From GCA-002050365 sp038235165 (lineage in GTDB: Bacteria; Acidobacteriota; Blastocatellia; Pyrinomonadales; Pyrinomonadaceae), in assembly GCA_038235165.1 (NCBI GenBank), contig JBBSUG010000010.1:62001-126000 (forward strand): a stretch of 64,000 bases of DNA. Reading direction: 5' to 3'. Under the pieces are notes generated by a model. That model ran no database searches and was not told the origin of the DNA. It saw only the letters and a list, made by a program, of their open reading frames with translations. This document shows positions 35,406 through 45,700 of the stretch, piece by piece. Positions within the stretch are counted from its first letter, which is position 1. Each line of letters opens with the position of its first letter. Both the position numbers and the translations under genes were made by a program.

Positions 35406-36296
35406 TTATGTAATTGATTCGATGGCTTTCTCTATGACGAAATCATTTTCAGCCAGAAGTTTGTTCGCGTTTTCAAAATCCAAATCAGTTTTGTGCATCA
35501 GAATTGCGGCGCGCAAATCCCAATTTGCTTCAGTTAATAAATTTTGCGACGAAATTTCATCTAAATCGGTTTCCGACATCAAAATTCGCAAGCTGCGTTC
35601 TTTCAATTTGACGTTCGATGACTTTACATTCGTCATCCGGTTGCCTGTGACATAGCCGAGTTTGATCATCGCCGCCGTCGAAATCATATTCAAAATCATT
35701 TTCTGTGCCGTCCCCGCTTTCATCCGCGACGAACCGGCGATAACTTCCGCACCGACGACCGGGACGATTGCGGTTTGCACCGATTTTGTAATTGCGGACG
35801 CAGGAACACAGGTGATGCAGGCAGTAAAACAACTCAAACTTTTCGCATATTCGACCGCGCCGATTGTATAAGGTGTTCTACCGGAGGCGGCGATTCCAAT
35901 GACGGCATCTTTTTCCGTCAAGCTGCGCTTTCTCAAATCTTCCGCGCCCGCTTTTTCGTCGTCTTCCGAACTTTCCGCCGCTTTGTAAAGCGCGTCGTAA
36001 CCGCCCGCGATAATTCCTTGAACCAAATCGTAAGAAACACCGAATGTCGGCGGCAGTTCGCTCGCATCTAAAACGCCGAGTCGTCCGCTCGTCCCGGTGC
36101 CGACGTAGAAAAGCCGTCCGCCGTTTTTCAAACGCTCGACGATTTCATCAATTGTTTCGGCGATTTCCGGCAAAACTTTTTCAATTGCCGACGCAACGAG
36201 TTTATCTTCATCGCTTATAAGGCGAATTGCTTCGAGCGTCGGCAGTTTATCAATATTCGCGGTTTTCGGGTTTTCCCGTTCGGTTTCGGGCAGCAT
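35406..36296 (-). CDS. murQ: N-acetylmuramic acid 6-phosphate etherase
   Basis: MurQ cleaves the lactyl ether of MurNAc-6-phosphate to give GlcNAc-6-phosphate and D-lactate. The 296 residues show the family's N-terminus (LPETERENPKTANIDKL), the SIS-domain signature YVGTGTSGRLGVLDASELPP, the segment GIIAGGYDALYKAAESSEDD, and the later SSRMKAGTAQKMILNMISTA. The C-terminal helical tail (LLTEANWDLRAAILM) is complete. It is cytoplasmic and first in the operon murQ-symporter-nagZ. The following transporter overlaps in translation signals, a strong sign that MurNAc is imported and phosphorylated. Confidence 0.95.
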   Translation of the reverse strand: MLPETERENPKTANIDKLPTLEAIRLISDEDKLVASAIEKVLPEIAETIDEIVERLKNGGRLFYVGTGTSGRLGVLDASELPPTFGVSYDLVQGIIAGGYDALYKAAESSEDDEKAGAEDLRKRSLTEKDAVIGIAASGRTPYTIGAVEYAKSLSCFTACITCVPASAITKSVQTAIVPVVGAEVIAGSSRMKAGTAQKMILNMISTAAMIKLGYVTGNRMTNVKSSNVKLKERSLRILMSETDLDEISSQNLLTEANWDLRAAILMHKTDLDFENANKLLAENDFVIEKAIESIT

Positions 36297-36487
36297 TTTT
36301 GTTAAGAATGCCTTTGTTTTGGTTATAGGTCAAGAGAAATGGTTCAGTTTTTTTGATGGAACAATTGCCGGGTAAGTTTACATCGTAATTTCGTTAAAAC
36401 TTGAAAATGCCAAAAATGAAAAAGATATTGTATAATTACGTTCGAGTGAGCGGCAGAGTTTAGATTCTAAATTTTAAGAAAACAAAA

Positions 36488-37786
36488 ATGAACAATCTTT
36501 TTACAGCAGAGTTAGCGGAAGTTGATCCAATTATAAACAAAGCGATCAACGATGAAATCAACCGCCAGACGAACGGTTTGGAACTTATCGCTTCGGAAAA
36601 TTTCGTGTCCGAAGCCGTTTTGCAGGCGATGGGAACGGTTTTTACGAACAAATATGCCGAAGGTTATCCGAAGAAACGGTATTACGGCGGGTGTGAGTTT
36701 GCCGATGTCGTCGAAGAAACGGCGATTGACCGCGCCAAAGAGATTTTCGGTGTATCACACGCCAATGTTCAGCCGCATTCGGGAGCGCAGGCGAATATGG
36801 CAGTGTTTTTGGCTGCTCTTAATCACGGCGATAAAATTTTGGGGATGAATTTGTCGCACGGCGGGCATTTGACGCACGGGCATCCGATGAACTTCTCGGG
36901 CATCAATTTTGAAGTTTCCGATTACGGTGTTTCAAAAGACACTGAAACGATTGATTACGACGAACTGCAAAAAATTGCCGAAGAAAATAAGCCGAAAATG
37001 ATTATCTGCGGCGCGTCGGCTTACCCGCGCATCATTGATTTTGCGCGAATCGAAGAAATCGCTAAATCAATCGGCGCAATCGTGATGGCGGACATCGCGC
37101 ACATTGCCGGTTTGGTTGCAGTCGGACTTCATCCGTCGCCCGTGCCGCACTGCGAATTTGTTACGACGACGACGCATAAAACTTTACGCGGTCCGCGCGG
37201 CGGTTTGATTTTGTGCCGCGAACAGGATGCGAAAGCGATTGACAAAGCCGTTTTCCCCGGCATTCAGGGCGGACCTTTGATGCACATTATCGCCGCCAAA
37301 GCAGTTGCGTTCGGTGAGGCATTGCGCGACGATTTCAGAGGGTATCAGCAACAGATTCTCGACAACGCACAGGCACTCGCGGCGGAACTCAAAAATCAGG
37401 GTTTGCGGCTCGTCTCCGGCGGGACGGACAATCATCTGATTTTGATTGATGTTTTTGCGGGCGGCACGGGAATTACCGGGAAAGTGGCGGAAAAAGCACT
37501 CGACGCGGTGCATATTACGGTCAACAAAAATACGATTCCGTTCGATACGAATTCGCCGTTTGTCGCCTCCGGTGTGCGCGTCGGAACGCCCGCGCTGACA
37601 ACGCGCGGAATGAAGGAAACGGAAATGAAGCAGATCGGTGGTTTGATCGCTTCAATCGTCCGCGAACCGGAATCCGAAAGTGTCAGAACACAGGTTAAAA
37701 AAGACGTGGCGGAGCTGGCGGCGCAATTTCCGCTTTACGCGCATCGTCTGCGCGATGAAAAAAGCGAATCAATTTCGGCGAGTTAA
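36488..37786 (+). CDS. glyA: Serine hydroxymethyltransferase
   Basis: A PLP enzyme that interconverts serine and glycine with tetrahydrofolate, the main source of one-carbon units. It has the typical N-terminus (LELIASENFVSEAVLQAMG), TNKYAEGYPKKRYYGGCEF, and the PLP lysine in VTTTTHKTLRGPRGGLI. Length of 432 residues is a little longer than average, with a charged C-terminal tail. The 191-base leader contains a perfect TATAAT at 36431-36436 but no well-spaced -35 box. No riboswitch-like structure is evident. The start ATG has no strong ribosome-binding site. Confidence 0.96.
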   Translation: MNNLFTAELAEVDPIINKAINDEINRQTNGLELIASENFVSEAVLQAMGTVFTNKYAEGYPKKRYYGGCEFADVVEETAIDRAKEIFGVSHANVQPHSGAQANMAVFLAALNHGDKILGMNLSHGGHLTHGHPMNFSGINFEVSDYGVSKDTETIDYDELQKIAEENKPKMIICGASAYPRIIDFARIEEIAKSIGAIVMADIAHIAGLVAVGLHPSPVPHCEFVTTTTHKTLRGPRGGLILCREQDAKAIDKAVFPGIQGGPLMHIIAAKAVAFGEALRDDFRGYQQQILDNAQALAAELKNQGLRLVSGGTDNHLILIDVFAGGTGITGKVAEKALDAVHITVNKNTIPFDTNSPFVASGVRVGTPALTTRGMKETEMKQIGGLIASIVREPESESVRTQVKKDVAELAAQFPLYAHRLRDEKSESISAS

Positions 37787-37818
37787 AAATTACCGAGTTA
37801 TGAACTGAAGGAGTGAAC

Positions 37819-38196
37819 GTGAAAAAATTTGTCTTTATTTTGTTTTTGTCGGGAGTTTTCACAATCGGTGCAGCGGCACAAACGAAACAAAATTCGCCCG
37901 TCGCCACAGTTCCCGCTGATTATGTCAGCGACGGCTGTTCGCGTTTTCCCGACGGCGATTATATTGACTGCTGTTACGAACACGACAAATCTTATTTCGT
38001 CGGCGGAAGTTGGAAAACGCGCTGGCGTGCCGATAAGAAATTATACAAATGTGTGGCGGCGAAAGAAGGCTTCAAACACAAATTGATCGCGCCGGTAATG
38101 TGGTCGGGTGTGCGGATTTTCGGCGCACCGTTTTTGCCGACCCCTTTTCGCTGGGGCTTCGGGAAAATTTCACCACTTAAAACAGGCAGTAAATAG
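37819..38196 (+). CDS. Small secreted protein with a phospholipase A2-like motif
   Basis: About 125 residues with a signal peptide (MKKFVFILFLSGVFTIGAAA). The mature part has DGCSRFPDGDYIDCCYEHDK followed by SYFVGGSWKTRWRADKKLYK. The CC-x2-HD pattern is the active-site helix signature of secreted phospholipase A2 folds, with the His-Asp in place and cysteines around it, but the calcium-loop glycines are not clear. I call it PLA2-like, not proven. Two GTG codons compete: the second (37819) lies six bases after AAGGAG and is preferred. It follows glyA by 32 bases and may share its transcript. Confidence 0.65.
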   Translation: MKKFVFILFLSGVFTIGAAAQTKQNSPVATVPADYVSDGCSRFPDGDYIDCCYEHDKSYFVGGSWKTRWRADKKLYKCVAAKEGFKHKLIAPVMWSGVRIFGAPFLPTPFRWGFGKISPLKTGSK

Positions 38197-38203
38197 TCGA
38201 AAG

Positions 38204-38231
38204 GGGATAAGAGATAAGAGATAAGAAATAA
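38204..38231. repeat. Heptamer array after the PLA2-like gene
   Basis: Four units (GGGATAA, GAGATAA, GAGATAA, GAAATAA) begin just behind the stop codon. The rest of the 271-base gap up to gyrB shows only a short weak hairpin around 38235-38260. Confidence 0.7.
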
Positions 38232-38467
38232 AGTAGAAACCAGAAAGAATTTTCTACTTTCCACCTTCTACACTTTCGCCTTTTCAACGATATTCGCCTG
38301 CTCACCGGACTTCGTTGAACACCTCGCCGACTGACAGCGGCAAGTCACTGTCAAAAAAGCAAATAAACGCCGCGCGAACGGCTTTTTGCCGACTGTCTAA
38401 ATTTACAAAAAAGTGGTAAAATAACATCAACTTTTAATAAAAATTTAACAATCGAGGAATAACAAAA

Positions 38468-40912
38468 TTGGCTACACCAAAAGAAAAAGTTAAGAAGAAC
38501 AAACAAGACGATTACGATGAAGGTTCGATTACCGCTTTAGAAGGGCGTGAAGCCGTGCGTCTGCGTCCGGCGATGTATATCGGTTCAACCGGCGACATCG
38601 GACTGCATCATCTCGTTTACGAAGTTGTGGATAATTCGGTTGACGAGGCGTTAGCGGGTTACTGCGACACAATCTCGGTAACGATCCATATGGATAATTC
38701 GATTACGGTGATTGATAACGGGCGCGGAATTCCGACCGGCATTATCGAACAGTTCGGCGTGTCGGCGGCGGAAGTCGTTTTGACGGTGCTTCACGCGGGC
38801 GGAAAATTTGACTCGAATTCGTATAAAGTTTCCGGCGGTCTGCACGGAGTCGGCGTGTCCTGCGTCAACTTTTTGAGCGAATGGCTGCAATTGGAGATTT
38901 GGCGCGATGGCAAAACTTTTGAAATGGATTTTCGCGCGGGTATTACAGCTTCGCAGCTTAAACAAACCGGCAAAACCGACAAACGCGGCACAAAGATCAC
39001 TTTCAAACCGGATGGAACTATTTTCGACACGGAAATGTACAGTTTTGAAAAACTTTCCGAACGTCTGCGCGAAAAAGCGTTTTTGAACAAAGGCATTCGC
39101 ATTTTTATCAAGGACGAGCGCGAAGAATCCGAAAAATCGCACGAGTTTTATTATAAAGGCGGAATTTCCGAATTCGTCAAACATTTAAACAAAAATAAAA
39201 GCCCGGTTCACGACGAGCCGCTTTATTTTGAGTTGATTGATGACAATCTTTCGATTGATATTGCGATGCAGTACAACGACAGCTACGACGAAAAAGTGTT
39301 TAGTTTCGCCAATAACATCAACACGGTTGACGGCGGAACTCATCTTTCCGGCTTTCGCGGCGCGATCACGCGAACGATTAACAACTACGCGAATAGTTCG
39401 GGTTTAACGAAAAATTTCAAAACCGCACTTTCCGGCGACGACGTGCGCGAAGGCTTAGTTGCCGTCATCTCCGTTAAATTGCCGCAGCCGCAGTTTGAAG
39501 GTCAAACGAAGGGGAAACTCAATTCCGATGTCAAAGGCGCGGTCGAATCGTTTCTAAACGAAAAACTCGGCGAATATTTCGAGCAGAATCCGAACGTCGC
39601 TAAAAAAATCGTCGGTAAAGCCGTTGACGCGGCTCGGGCGCGTGAAGCGGCGCGAAAGGCTCGTGAAATCGTTCGTAAAAGCGCGTTGGGAAGTTCGACA
39701 TTGCCCGGAAAACTCGCCGATTGTCAGGAGAAAGACCCGGCTTTATCGGAACTTTATCTTGTCGAAGGAGATTCGGCGGGCGGAAGTGCCAAACAAGGAC
39801 GCGACCGCAAAAACCAAGCTGTTTTGCCATTGAAAGGTAAGATTTTGAACGTCGAAAAAGCGCGTTTTGACAAAATGCTCGGACACGGCGAAATCAAGGC
39901 GTTGATTACGGCGATGGGAACCGGAATCGGCAAAGACGATTTCGACATTGAAAAACTTCGTTATCATAAATTGATTATTATGACGGACGCGGACGTTGAC
40001 GGTTCGCACATCAGAACTTTGCTTTTGACGTTCTTTTACAGACAAATGCCGGAACTCGTCGAAAACGGTCATATTTACATCGCACAGCCGCCGCTTTTTA
40101 AAGTCAAACGCGGCAGAAAAGAAGAATATATCAAAGACGAAACTTCGATGCTGCGTTATATGATGAAACAGGCGACGCAGGATATTGAGTTAAAATCCGT
40201 TGCCAACGACAAGGTTTACGAAGGGCGCGAGCTTTCAAAACTGCTTGAACAAGTGACGGAATACGGTCGTTACTTTGGTCGTTTCGCGCGGCGTTTGAAT
40301 AACGATGAAAAGCTGCTTGATGTTTTGCTCGAAGCATTTGCCGGGAAAGACGGGATTTTAACGCGGCAGAAAATGAAGCTGCGTGAAATCTTTGAACGAG
40401 AAGATTTAATCGCCGAGATTGAGGGCAAAATTGCTGCCGCCGGTTATAAAACGGAGCTGATGGCAGACGAAGAACACGGTTTGGCGGAAATCGAAGTGAC
40501 GTTCACAAACGGACACAAACTGATTTTCGATTGGAACACGGCGAGCTACGTCGAGTTTCAGAAAGCGGTCGAACTCAAGAAAAAGCTGGAAGCCGACTTC
40601 CCCGCGCCTTTTATTTTAGGTGAAAACGGGCAATCGGAAGAGGTTGCTTCACGCAAAGATTTGCTCGAAAAAGTTTTGAGCGCGGCGAAAAAAGATCTTT
40701 CGATTCAGCGTTATAAAGGTTTGGGCGAAATGAACCCGGAACAGCTTTGGGAAACGACGATGAACCCGGAAGGGCGTACACTGCTCCAGGTGCGCGTCGA
40801 AGATGCGATTGAAACCGATGAAATTTTCACGATTTTGATGGGCGATCAAGTCGAACCGCGCCGTAAATTTATCGAGGACAACGCGCTCGACGTAAAAAAT
40901 CTGGACGTTTAA
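38468..40912 (+). CDS. gyrB: DNA gyrase subunit B
   Basis: The ATPase subunit of gyrase, 814 residues. GHKL ATPase motifs: YEVVDNSVDEALAGY, VIDNGRGIP, and GGLHGVGVSCVN. The transducer domain has GQTKGKLNS. The TOPRIM domain carries LVEGDSAGGSAKQGRDR and MTDADVDGSHIRTLLLTFFY, and the C-terminus has KRYKGLGEMN-like QRYKGLGEMNPEQLWETTMN. The TTG start is supported by GAGGA nine bases upstream. GyrB rather than ParE is the usual call for this length and motif set. gyrA and recF are not nearby. Confidence 0.95.
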   Translation: MATPKEKVKKNKQDDYDEGSITALEGREAVRLRPAMYIGSTGDIGLHHLVYEVVDNSVDEALAGYCDTISVTIHMDNSITVIDNGRGIPTGIIEQFGVSAAEVVLTVLHAGGKFDSNSYKVSGGLHGVGVSCVNFLSEWLQLEIWRDGKTFEMDFRAGITASQLKQTGKTDKRGTKITFKPDGTIFDTEMYSFEKLSERLREKAFLNKGIRIFIKDEREESEKSHEFYYKGGISEFVKHLNKNKSPVHDEPLYFELIDDNLSIDIAMQYNDSYDEKVFSFANNINTVDGGTHLSGFRGAITRTINNYANSSGLTKNFKTALSGDDVREGLVAVISVKLPQPQFEGQTKGKLNSDVKGAVESFLNEKLGEYFEQNPNVAKKIVGKAVDAARAREAARKAREIVRKSALGSSTLPGKLADCQEKDPALSELYLVEGDSAGGSAKQGRDRKNQAVLPLKGKILNVEKARFDKMLGHGEIKALITAMGTGIGKDDFDIEKLRYHKLIIMTDADVDGSHIRTLLLTFFYRQMPELVENGHIYIAQPPLFKVKRGRKEEYIKDETSMLRYMMKQATQDIELKSVANDKVYEGRELSKLLEQVTEYGRYFGRFARRLNNDEKLLDVLLEAFAGKDGILTRQKMKLREIFEREDLIAEIEGKIAAAGYKTELMADEEHGLAEIEVTFTNGHKLIFDWNTASYVEFQKAVELKKKLEADFPAPFILGENGQSEEVASRKDLLEKVLSAAKKDLSIQRYKGLGEMNPEQLWETTMNPEGRTLLQVRVEDAIETDEIFTILMGDQVEPRRKFIEDNALDVKNLDV

Positions 40913-40951
40913 TTTTAACGACAATTCATAATCTGCGAATCTCTTTCCTTG

Positions 40952-41009
40952 GCGAACTTTGCGCCTCCAGCGTGAAAAATTTATCTCACGCTGGAGGCGC
41001 AAAGTTCGC
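40952..41009. repeat. Perfect 24-bp-arm hairpin between gyrB and aroA
   Basis: GCGAACTTTGCGCCTCCAGC plus GTGA (40952-40975) is repeated as an exact inverted copy at 40986-41009 around a 10-base loop. No T run follows. The sequence resembles the TTTGCG-type nonamers at 61490-61575. It may terminate gyrB or be a REP-like element. Confidence 0.8.
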
Positions 41010-41043
41010 TAAGTTAAAACCAAATCGGTTAGGCATTTAATCT

Positions 41044-42375
41044 ATGAAAATTCAGTCCGCAAAACATATTGAGGGAGAAGTGCGTCTTCCGGGCGACAAA
41101 TCAATTTCGCACCGGGCGGCGATTTTCGCGTCGCTGGCGGAAGGCGAAACGCGCATCGAAAATTTTGCGACGAGTGCCGACTGCGCTTCGACGCTTGATT
41201 GTCTGGAAAATCTTGGCGTTGAAATAAGGCGCGAAAATAAGACGCTTATCATCAAAGGTGTCGGGAAAACAGCATTTTCCGCGCCGCAAAAAGAACTCGA
41301 CTGCGGCAACAGCGGGACGACGATGCGGTTGCTGGCGGGTGTCTTGGCAGGGCAGAATTTTGATGCGGTTTTAGTCGGCGACGAATCACTTTCAAAGCGT
41401 CCGATGAAACGCATTATCACGCCGTTGACGCAGATGGGCGCGAAAATCGAAGCTGACGAAAATCACGCGCCGCTGAAAATTTTCGGGCGCAATCCATTAA
41501 AGGCAATTACTTACAAACTTCCCGTTTCGAGCGCGCAAATCAAATCGTGCGTTTTGCTCGCCGGATTAAACGCCGACGGCGAAACTTCGGTTGAAAGCCC
41601 AGAATCTGCAACCCGTCTGGCGAACTCGAGAAATCACACCGAATTGATGCTGCGGTATTTGGGCGCGGATATTGAAGAAAATTTTATCAAGACGGGTGAC
41701 AATTTTGTTCACCGGGTTTCGATTGACGGCAGTTCAAAACTCACGGCGAAAGATTTGATAATTCCGTCGGATGTTTCTTCCGCCGCATTTTTTCTGGTGG
41801 CGGCTTCGGTTTTGAAAAATTCCGATGTCACGTTGAAAAATGTCGGTTTGAACCCGACGCGGACGGCGATTATTGAAGTTTTGCAAAACTTCGGCGCAGA
41901 CATCGAAATTTTGAGCCGGAAAGAAGTCAGCGGCGAAATAATCGGCGATTTGCACGTTCGCGGTCAGGGAAACTTTGTATCGAAACTCACGTCAAATTTG
42001 ATTTCAGGCGATACGACAGCTGGTTTGATTGACGAAATACCGATTCTCGCAGTGTTCGGAACGCAGCTTGAAAACGGTTTAGAGATTCGCAGTGCGGAAG
42101 AACTGCGCGTTAAAGAATCTGACCGGATCAGTTCGGTCGTCGAAAATCTGCGGCGGATGAACGCGAAAGTCGAAGAATACGCCGACGGTTTCAAAATCAA
42201 AAAATCACAACTCAAAGGCGCGAAAGTTGATTCCTTCGGCGACCACCGGATTGCGATGGCGTTTGCCGTCGCCGCACTTTTTGCTGAAGGCGAAACTGAA
42301 ATCGTTAATGCCGACTGCGCCAAAGTTTCTTTCCCGGAATTTTTTGGAGTTTTGACGCGCATCGTAAAATACTAA
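41044..42375 (+). CDS. aroA: 3-phosphoshikimate 1-carboxyvinyltransferase (EPSP synthase)
   Basis: The sixth step of the shikimate pathway, making EPSP from shikimate-3-phosphate and PEP. The 443 residues show LPGDKSISHRAAIFASLAEG at the N-terminus, the signature LDCGNSGTTMRLLAGVLAGQ, RPMKRIITPLTQMGA, and the C-terminal EELRVKESDRI and GDHRIAMAFAVAALFA. All are canonical. It follows the gyrB hairpin and has no partner gene of the aromatic pathway beside it. Class I versus II (herbicide sensitivity) is not judged. Confidence 0.95.
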   Translation: MKIQSAKHIEGEVRLPGDKSISHRAAIFASLAEGETRIENFATSADCASTLDCLENLGVEIRRENKTLIIKGVGKTAFSAPQKELDCGNSGTTMRLLAGVLAGQNFDAVLVGDESLSKRPMKRIITPLTQMGAKIEADENHAPLKIFGRNPLKAITYKLPVSSAQIKSCVLLAGLNADGETSVESPESATRLANSRNHTELMLRYLGADIEENFIKTGDNFVHRVSIDGSSKLTAKDLIIPSDVSSAAFFLVAASVLKNSDVTLKNVGLNPTRTAIIEVLQNFGADIEILSRKEVSGEIIGDLHVRGQGNFVSKLTSNLISGDTTAGLIDEIPILAVFGTQLENGLEIRSAEELRVKESDRISSVVENLRRMNAKVEEYADGFKIKKSQLKGAKVDSFGDHRIAMAFAVAALFAEGETEIVNADCAKVSFPEFFGVLTRIVKY

Positions 42376-42407
42376 TCTGTAAATTTAGCGGCAACCCTGC
42401 CAATTTA

Positions 42408-42436
42408 TTGACATACTAAACAAAACTAAGTAATTT
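42408..42436 (+). promoter_or_regulatory. Candidate sigma-70-type promoter upstream of the giant secreted protein
   Basis: A perfect TTGACA (42408-42413) is followed after 17 bases by TAATTT (42431-42436, four of six). It lies 32 bases after the aroA stop and 280 bases before the next ATG, so the leader would be long. Confidence 0.5.
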
Positions 42437-42717
42437 TATATATGAGCTGATAAAATGTAGTAATTATTCGGCTAAGTTTTATCCGTCTTCAACTCGGCTC
42501 TTAAATTTACGAAATTACGAAGTTTTTTAATTACGGCGATTGACCATTTTAAATGATTCACCTGTTAAGACGTTCCCGCCCATTTCAGTCTTAGCGATTT
42601 TACATTAAATTTTGCCGTTGTTGATTATTGCCAAAACATACAGAATTTCAGATACCATAATGGACACTCAGTAAAAATTTACGTTGACCCAAAAGTCATA
42701 ATTTAGAGAGAATTAGA
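42437..42717. other. Long AT-rich leader with no recognised feature
   Basis: About 280 bases between the candidate promoter and the start of the giant protein. No ORF, tRNA or clear riboswitch is seen. Its length suggests a leader that could hold regulation, but I find no convincing fold by eye. Confidence 0.4.
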
Positions 42718-45700
42718 ATGAAAATGAACTGGAAATTTAGAATACTGCTTATTATTGCAGTAGTTGCGACCACTGTGTTTTTAATTAAAATGCCGTTTCA
42801 AACAGATTCGACGGCGCAGGTTTTGTCCGGCGAAAATGAAAATGCGCCGGGGAAAGTAACGGCATATGAAAACGGGGTGATGAAAACAACTCCTTCTAAT
42901 TTTGCTGTTTCCGGCTCGGTTAGAGAGATGCCGACTTCGGCAACCGACATTCAAAAAGAGAATTCTCTTTTTCCGACGGAGGAGGAACGCGAGCAAGACC
43001 GGCACGAGGCGTTAAAAAAGAAAGGTCTCTCGGAAGAACAAATCGAACGATTGGAAGCAAAAGAAGAAATAAACAAATTAAATGCGCGGGAAGTCAAAAA
43101 TATAGTTCCGGGCGCGGGCGCGGGTGCCAAAGATTCTTTTGAAGACCCACTCGTCAAAACCAATCAGGTTTTGCGCCCCAATTCTCCGCAGACAATGCCG
43201 ACACCGAGTTTGACATTTGACGGCGCATCGTCAAACGACAATGCCGCCCTATATGGCGGTCGGTTTACTCCGCCAGACACTAACGGCGATGTCGGACCCA
43301 ATAATTATGTCAGTTCGGTTAACCTGGCACTGAGAATTTTCAACAAAAGCGGCGGTCTCGTAGCGGGTCCGGTCAGAACGAGTTCACTATTTGCCGCCTT
43401 GCCAGCCAGCGATCCGTGCCGGACGCAGGACGACGGCGACCCGATTGTGCTTTACGACACGCTCGCCGACCGCTGGCATATCACTCAATTCGCTCTTCCG
43501 ACGGGCGGAGATGCCTATCAGTGTGTTGCGCTTTCAGTCACGGGCGATCCGACCGGGGCATATTACGTCTGGAGTTACAGATACCCAAATCCCGGAGTAA
43601 AGACCAACGATTTTCCAAAAGTCGGAGTTTGGACGGACGGCTATCATATGACGTTCAACCAGTTCGACAGCAGTGACAAATTTGCCGGAGTCGGTGTTTT
43701 AACCCAGGATAGAGCAAAAGCGTTGGTCGGCGACCCGACGGCGGGATTGATTTATATTAATTTGAGTCTGGTTGACAGCAACGCCAGTTCCCTGCTTCCC
43801 GGCGATATTGACGGATATGTCGGTCCGCCGACGGGTGCTTCAGAAGTTTTTGCCGAAGAACGCGCCGATGAGTTCGGTGATCCGATGGACGCGGTGCGGA
43901 TATATAAATGGGTGCCGAACTTTGCAACACCGGCAAATTCGGTTTTCAGCGTCATCGGTGATATTCCGTTAGCTGCTTTCGACGGCAGAAGCCCCAGCGG
44001 ACGTTCAAACATCGAACAGATGGGCGGCACCAATTTAGCGGCTAATGCGCGACGGTCAATGCACCGTTTTGCTTATCGCAACTTTGGCACAACGGCGAAT
44101 CCGGTCAACTCTTATGTTGGGAACTTTACGGTCAACGTCAGCGGAGTTGCCCCTACGACAGCGGCAACTTATCAAGCGGGCATTCGCTGGTATGAGATGC
44201 GCCGCACCGGTGATGCTTTTTCACTTTTCGATCAGGGAACGCATAATTTAACACCGGGTGACGGTGCCAATGGTTTGAACAACTGGATGGGCAGTCTCGC
44301 CCAGGACAATCGCGGCGACATTGCGCTCGGCTTCAGTCAGGCGGGAACAAATCAGCGGGCAGATATTAAAATTGCCGGTCGCACTACCAACACGGCGAAC
44401 AGCGGCATTCTCAACGAAGGTGAGGCTCTGATGTATGCGGCGAACGGTTCGCAAACCAGTACGGAGAATCGGTGGGGCGATTACAGCGCAATGAGCGTTG
44501 ATCCGACCGATGACTGCACATTTTGGTACACTCAGGAATATTACGCGACGACGAGCAGTGCCGGATGGTCAACGCGGATTGGAAAATTTCGTTTCCCGCA
44601 ATGCACCGACGCTCCGAAAGCGACAATTACGGGAACGGTCACTTTTTGTACGGGCGGTGCGCCCGTGTCGCGGGCAGGAATCAATGCAACGGGCGGATTT
44701 AATCGCGTGACGGGAACGGACGGAAGCTATTCGATAATCGTTTCACCCGGCACCTACACGGTTTCCGGCAATCAATCAGGCGGCGGGTTAAGCGGAACTC
44801 CGCAAACCGTGACGGTTGCCGCCGGAGGAACGGCGACGGCAAATCTCTGTTTAACGGGTGTAGCGGTCGTCACATCACAGTCTCCGCAAATCGTCACCGA
44901 AAGCTGCGCCATTCCAAATGGTGTGCCTGATCCGGGCGAACAATTGACGGTTAGTCTGCCGCTGCAAAACACGGGTGCCGCCAGCACCAATAATTTGACA
45001 GCGACGTTGCAGTCAACCGGCGGCGTGACCAATCCGAGTGCAGCACAAAGTTACGGAGCCTTGGCTCCGGGCAGTGCGGCGGCGACCAGAAATTTTACTT
45101 TCACGGTCAGCCCGAACACACCGTGCGGCGGAAATGTCACATTAACTTTCAATGTTGCCGATGGCGCGACGAGCTACGGAACGGTCACCAAAACATTTGA
45201 AACCGGTGTCAATACCGTTTCACTAACTGAAAACTTTGACGGCGTAGCGGCACCTGCTCTGCCGTCCGGCTGGACAAATGTGCAGCTTTCGGGAACGGAC
45301 ATTAACTGGGTGACATCCGCCGACTCGCCAAATACTCCGCCGAATGCGGCATTTGCGATTGATTCGACCCAAATTGCTTTATCAGCGTTGGTGAGTCCGG
45401 CGACGTTGATTCAAACTGCGAGCGCACAAATATCTTTCAGCAACTCTTACAATACCGAACCGACGTATGACGGAATGCTGCTGGAATACACAACCAATGG
45501 CGGTTCGACCTGGACTGACGTAATAGCGGGCGGCGGATCATTCGTCAGCGGCGGCTACAGCGCGGTGATCAGTTCCGGCTTTAACAGCCCGATTGCCGGT
45601 CGAAATGCGTGGACGGGCAACTCGAACGGTTATGTGAATACGGTGGTAAATTTGCCGGCTTCGCTAAGAGGTCAAACCGTCCAGTTCCGGTGGCTGATGG

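Noticed and set aside
36297..36487. Possible glycine riboswitch before glyA
   Set aside because: I could not find the paired stems or conserved bases of a glycine aptamer; only a lone TATAAT is visible.
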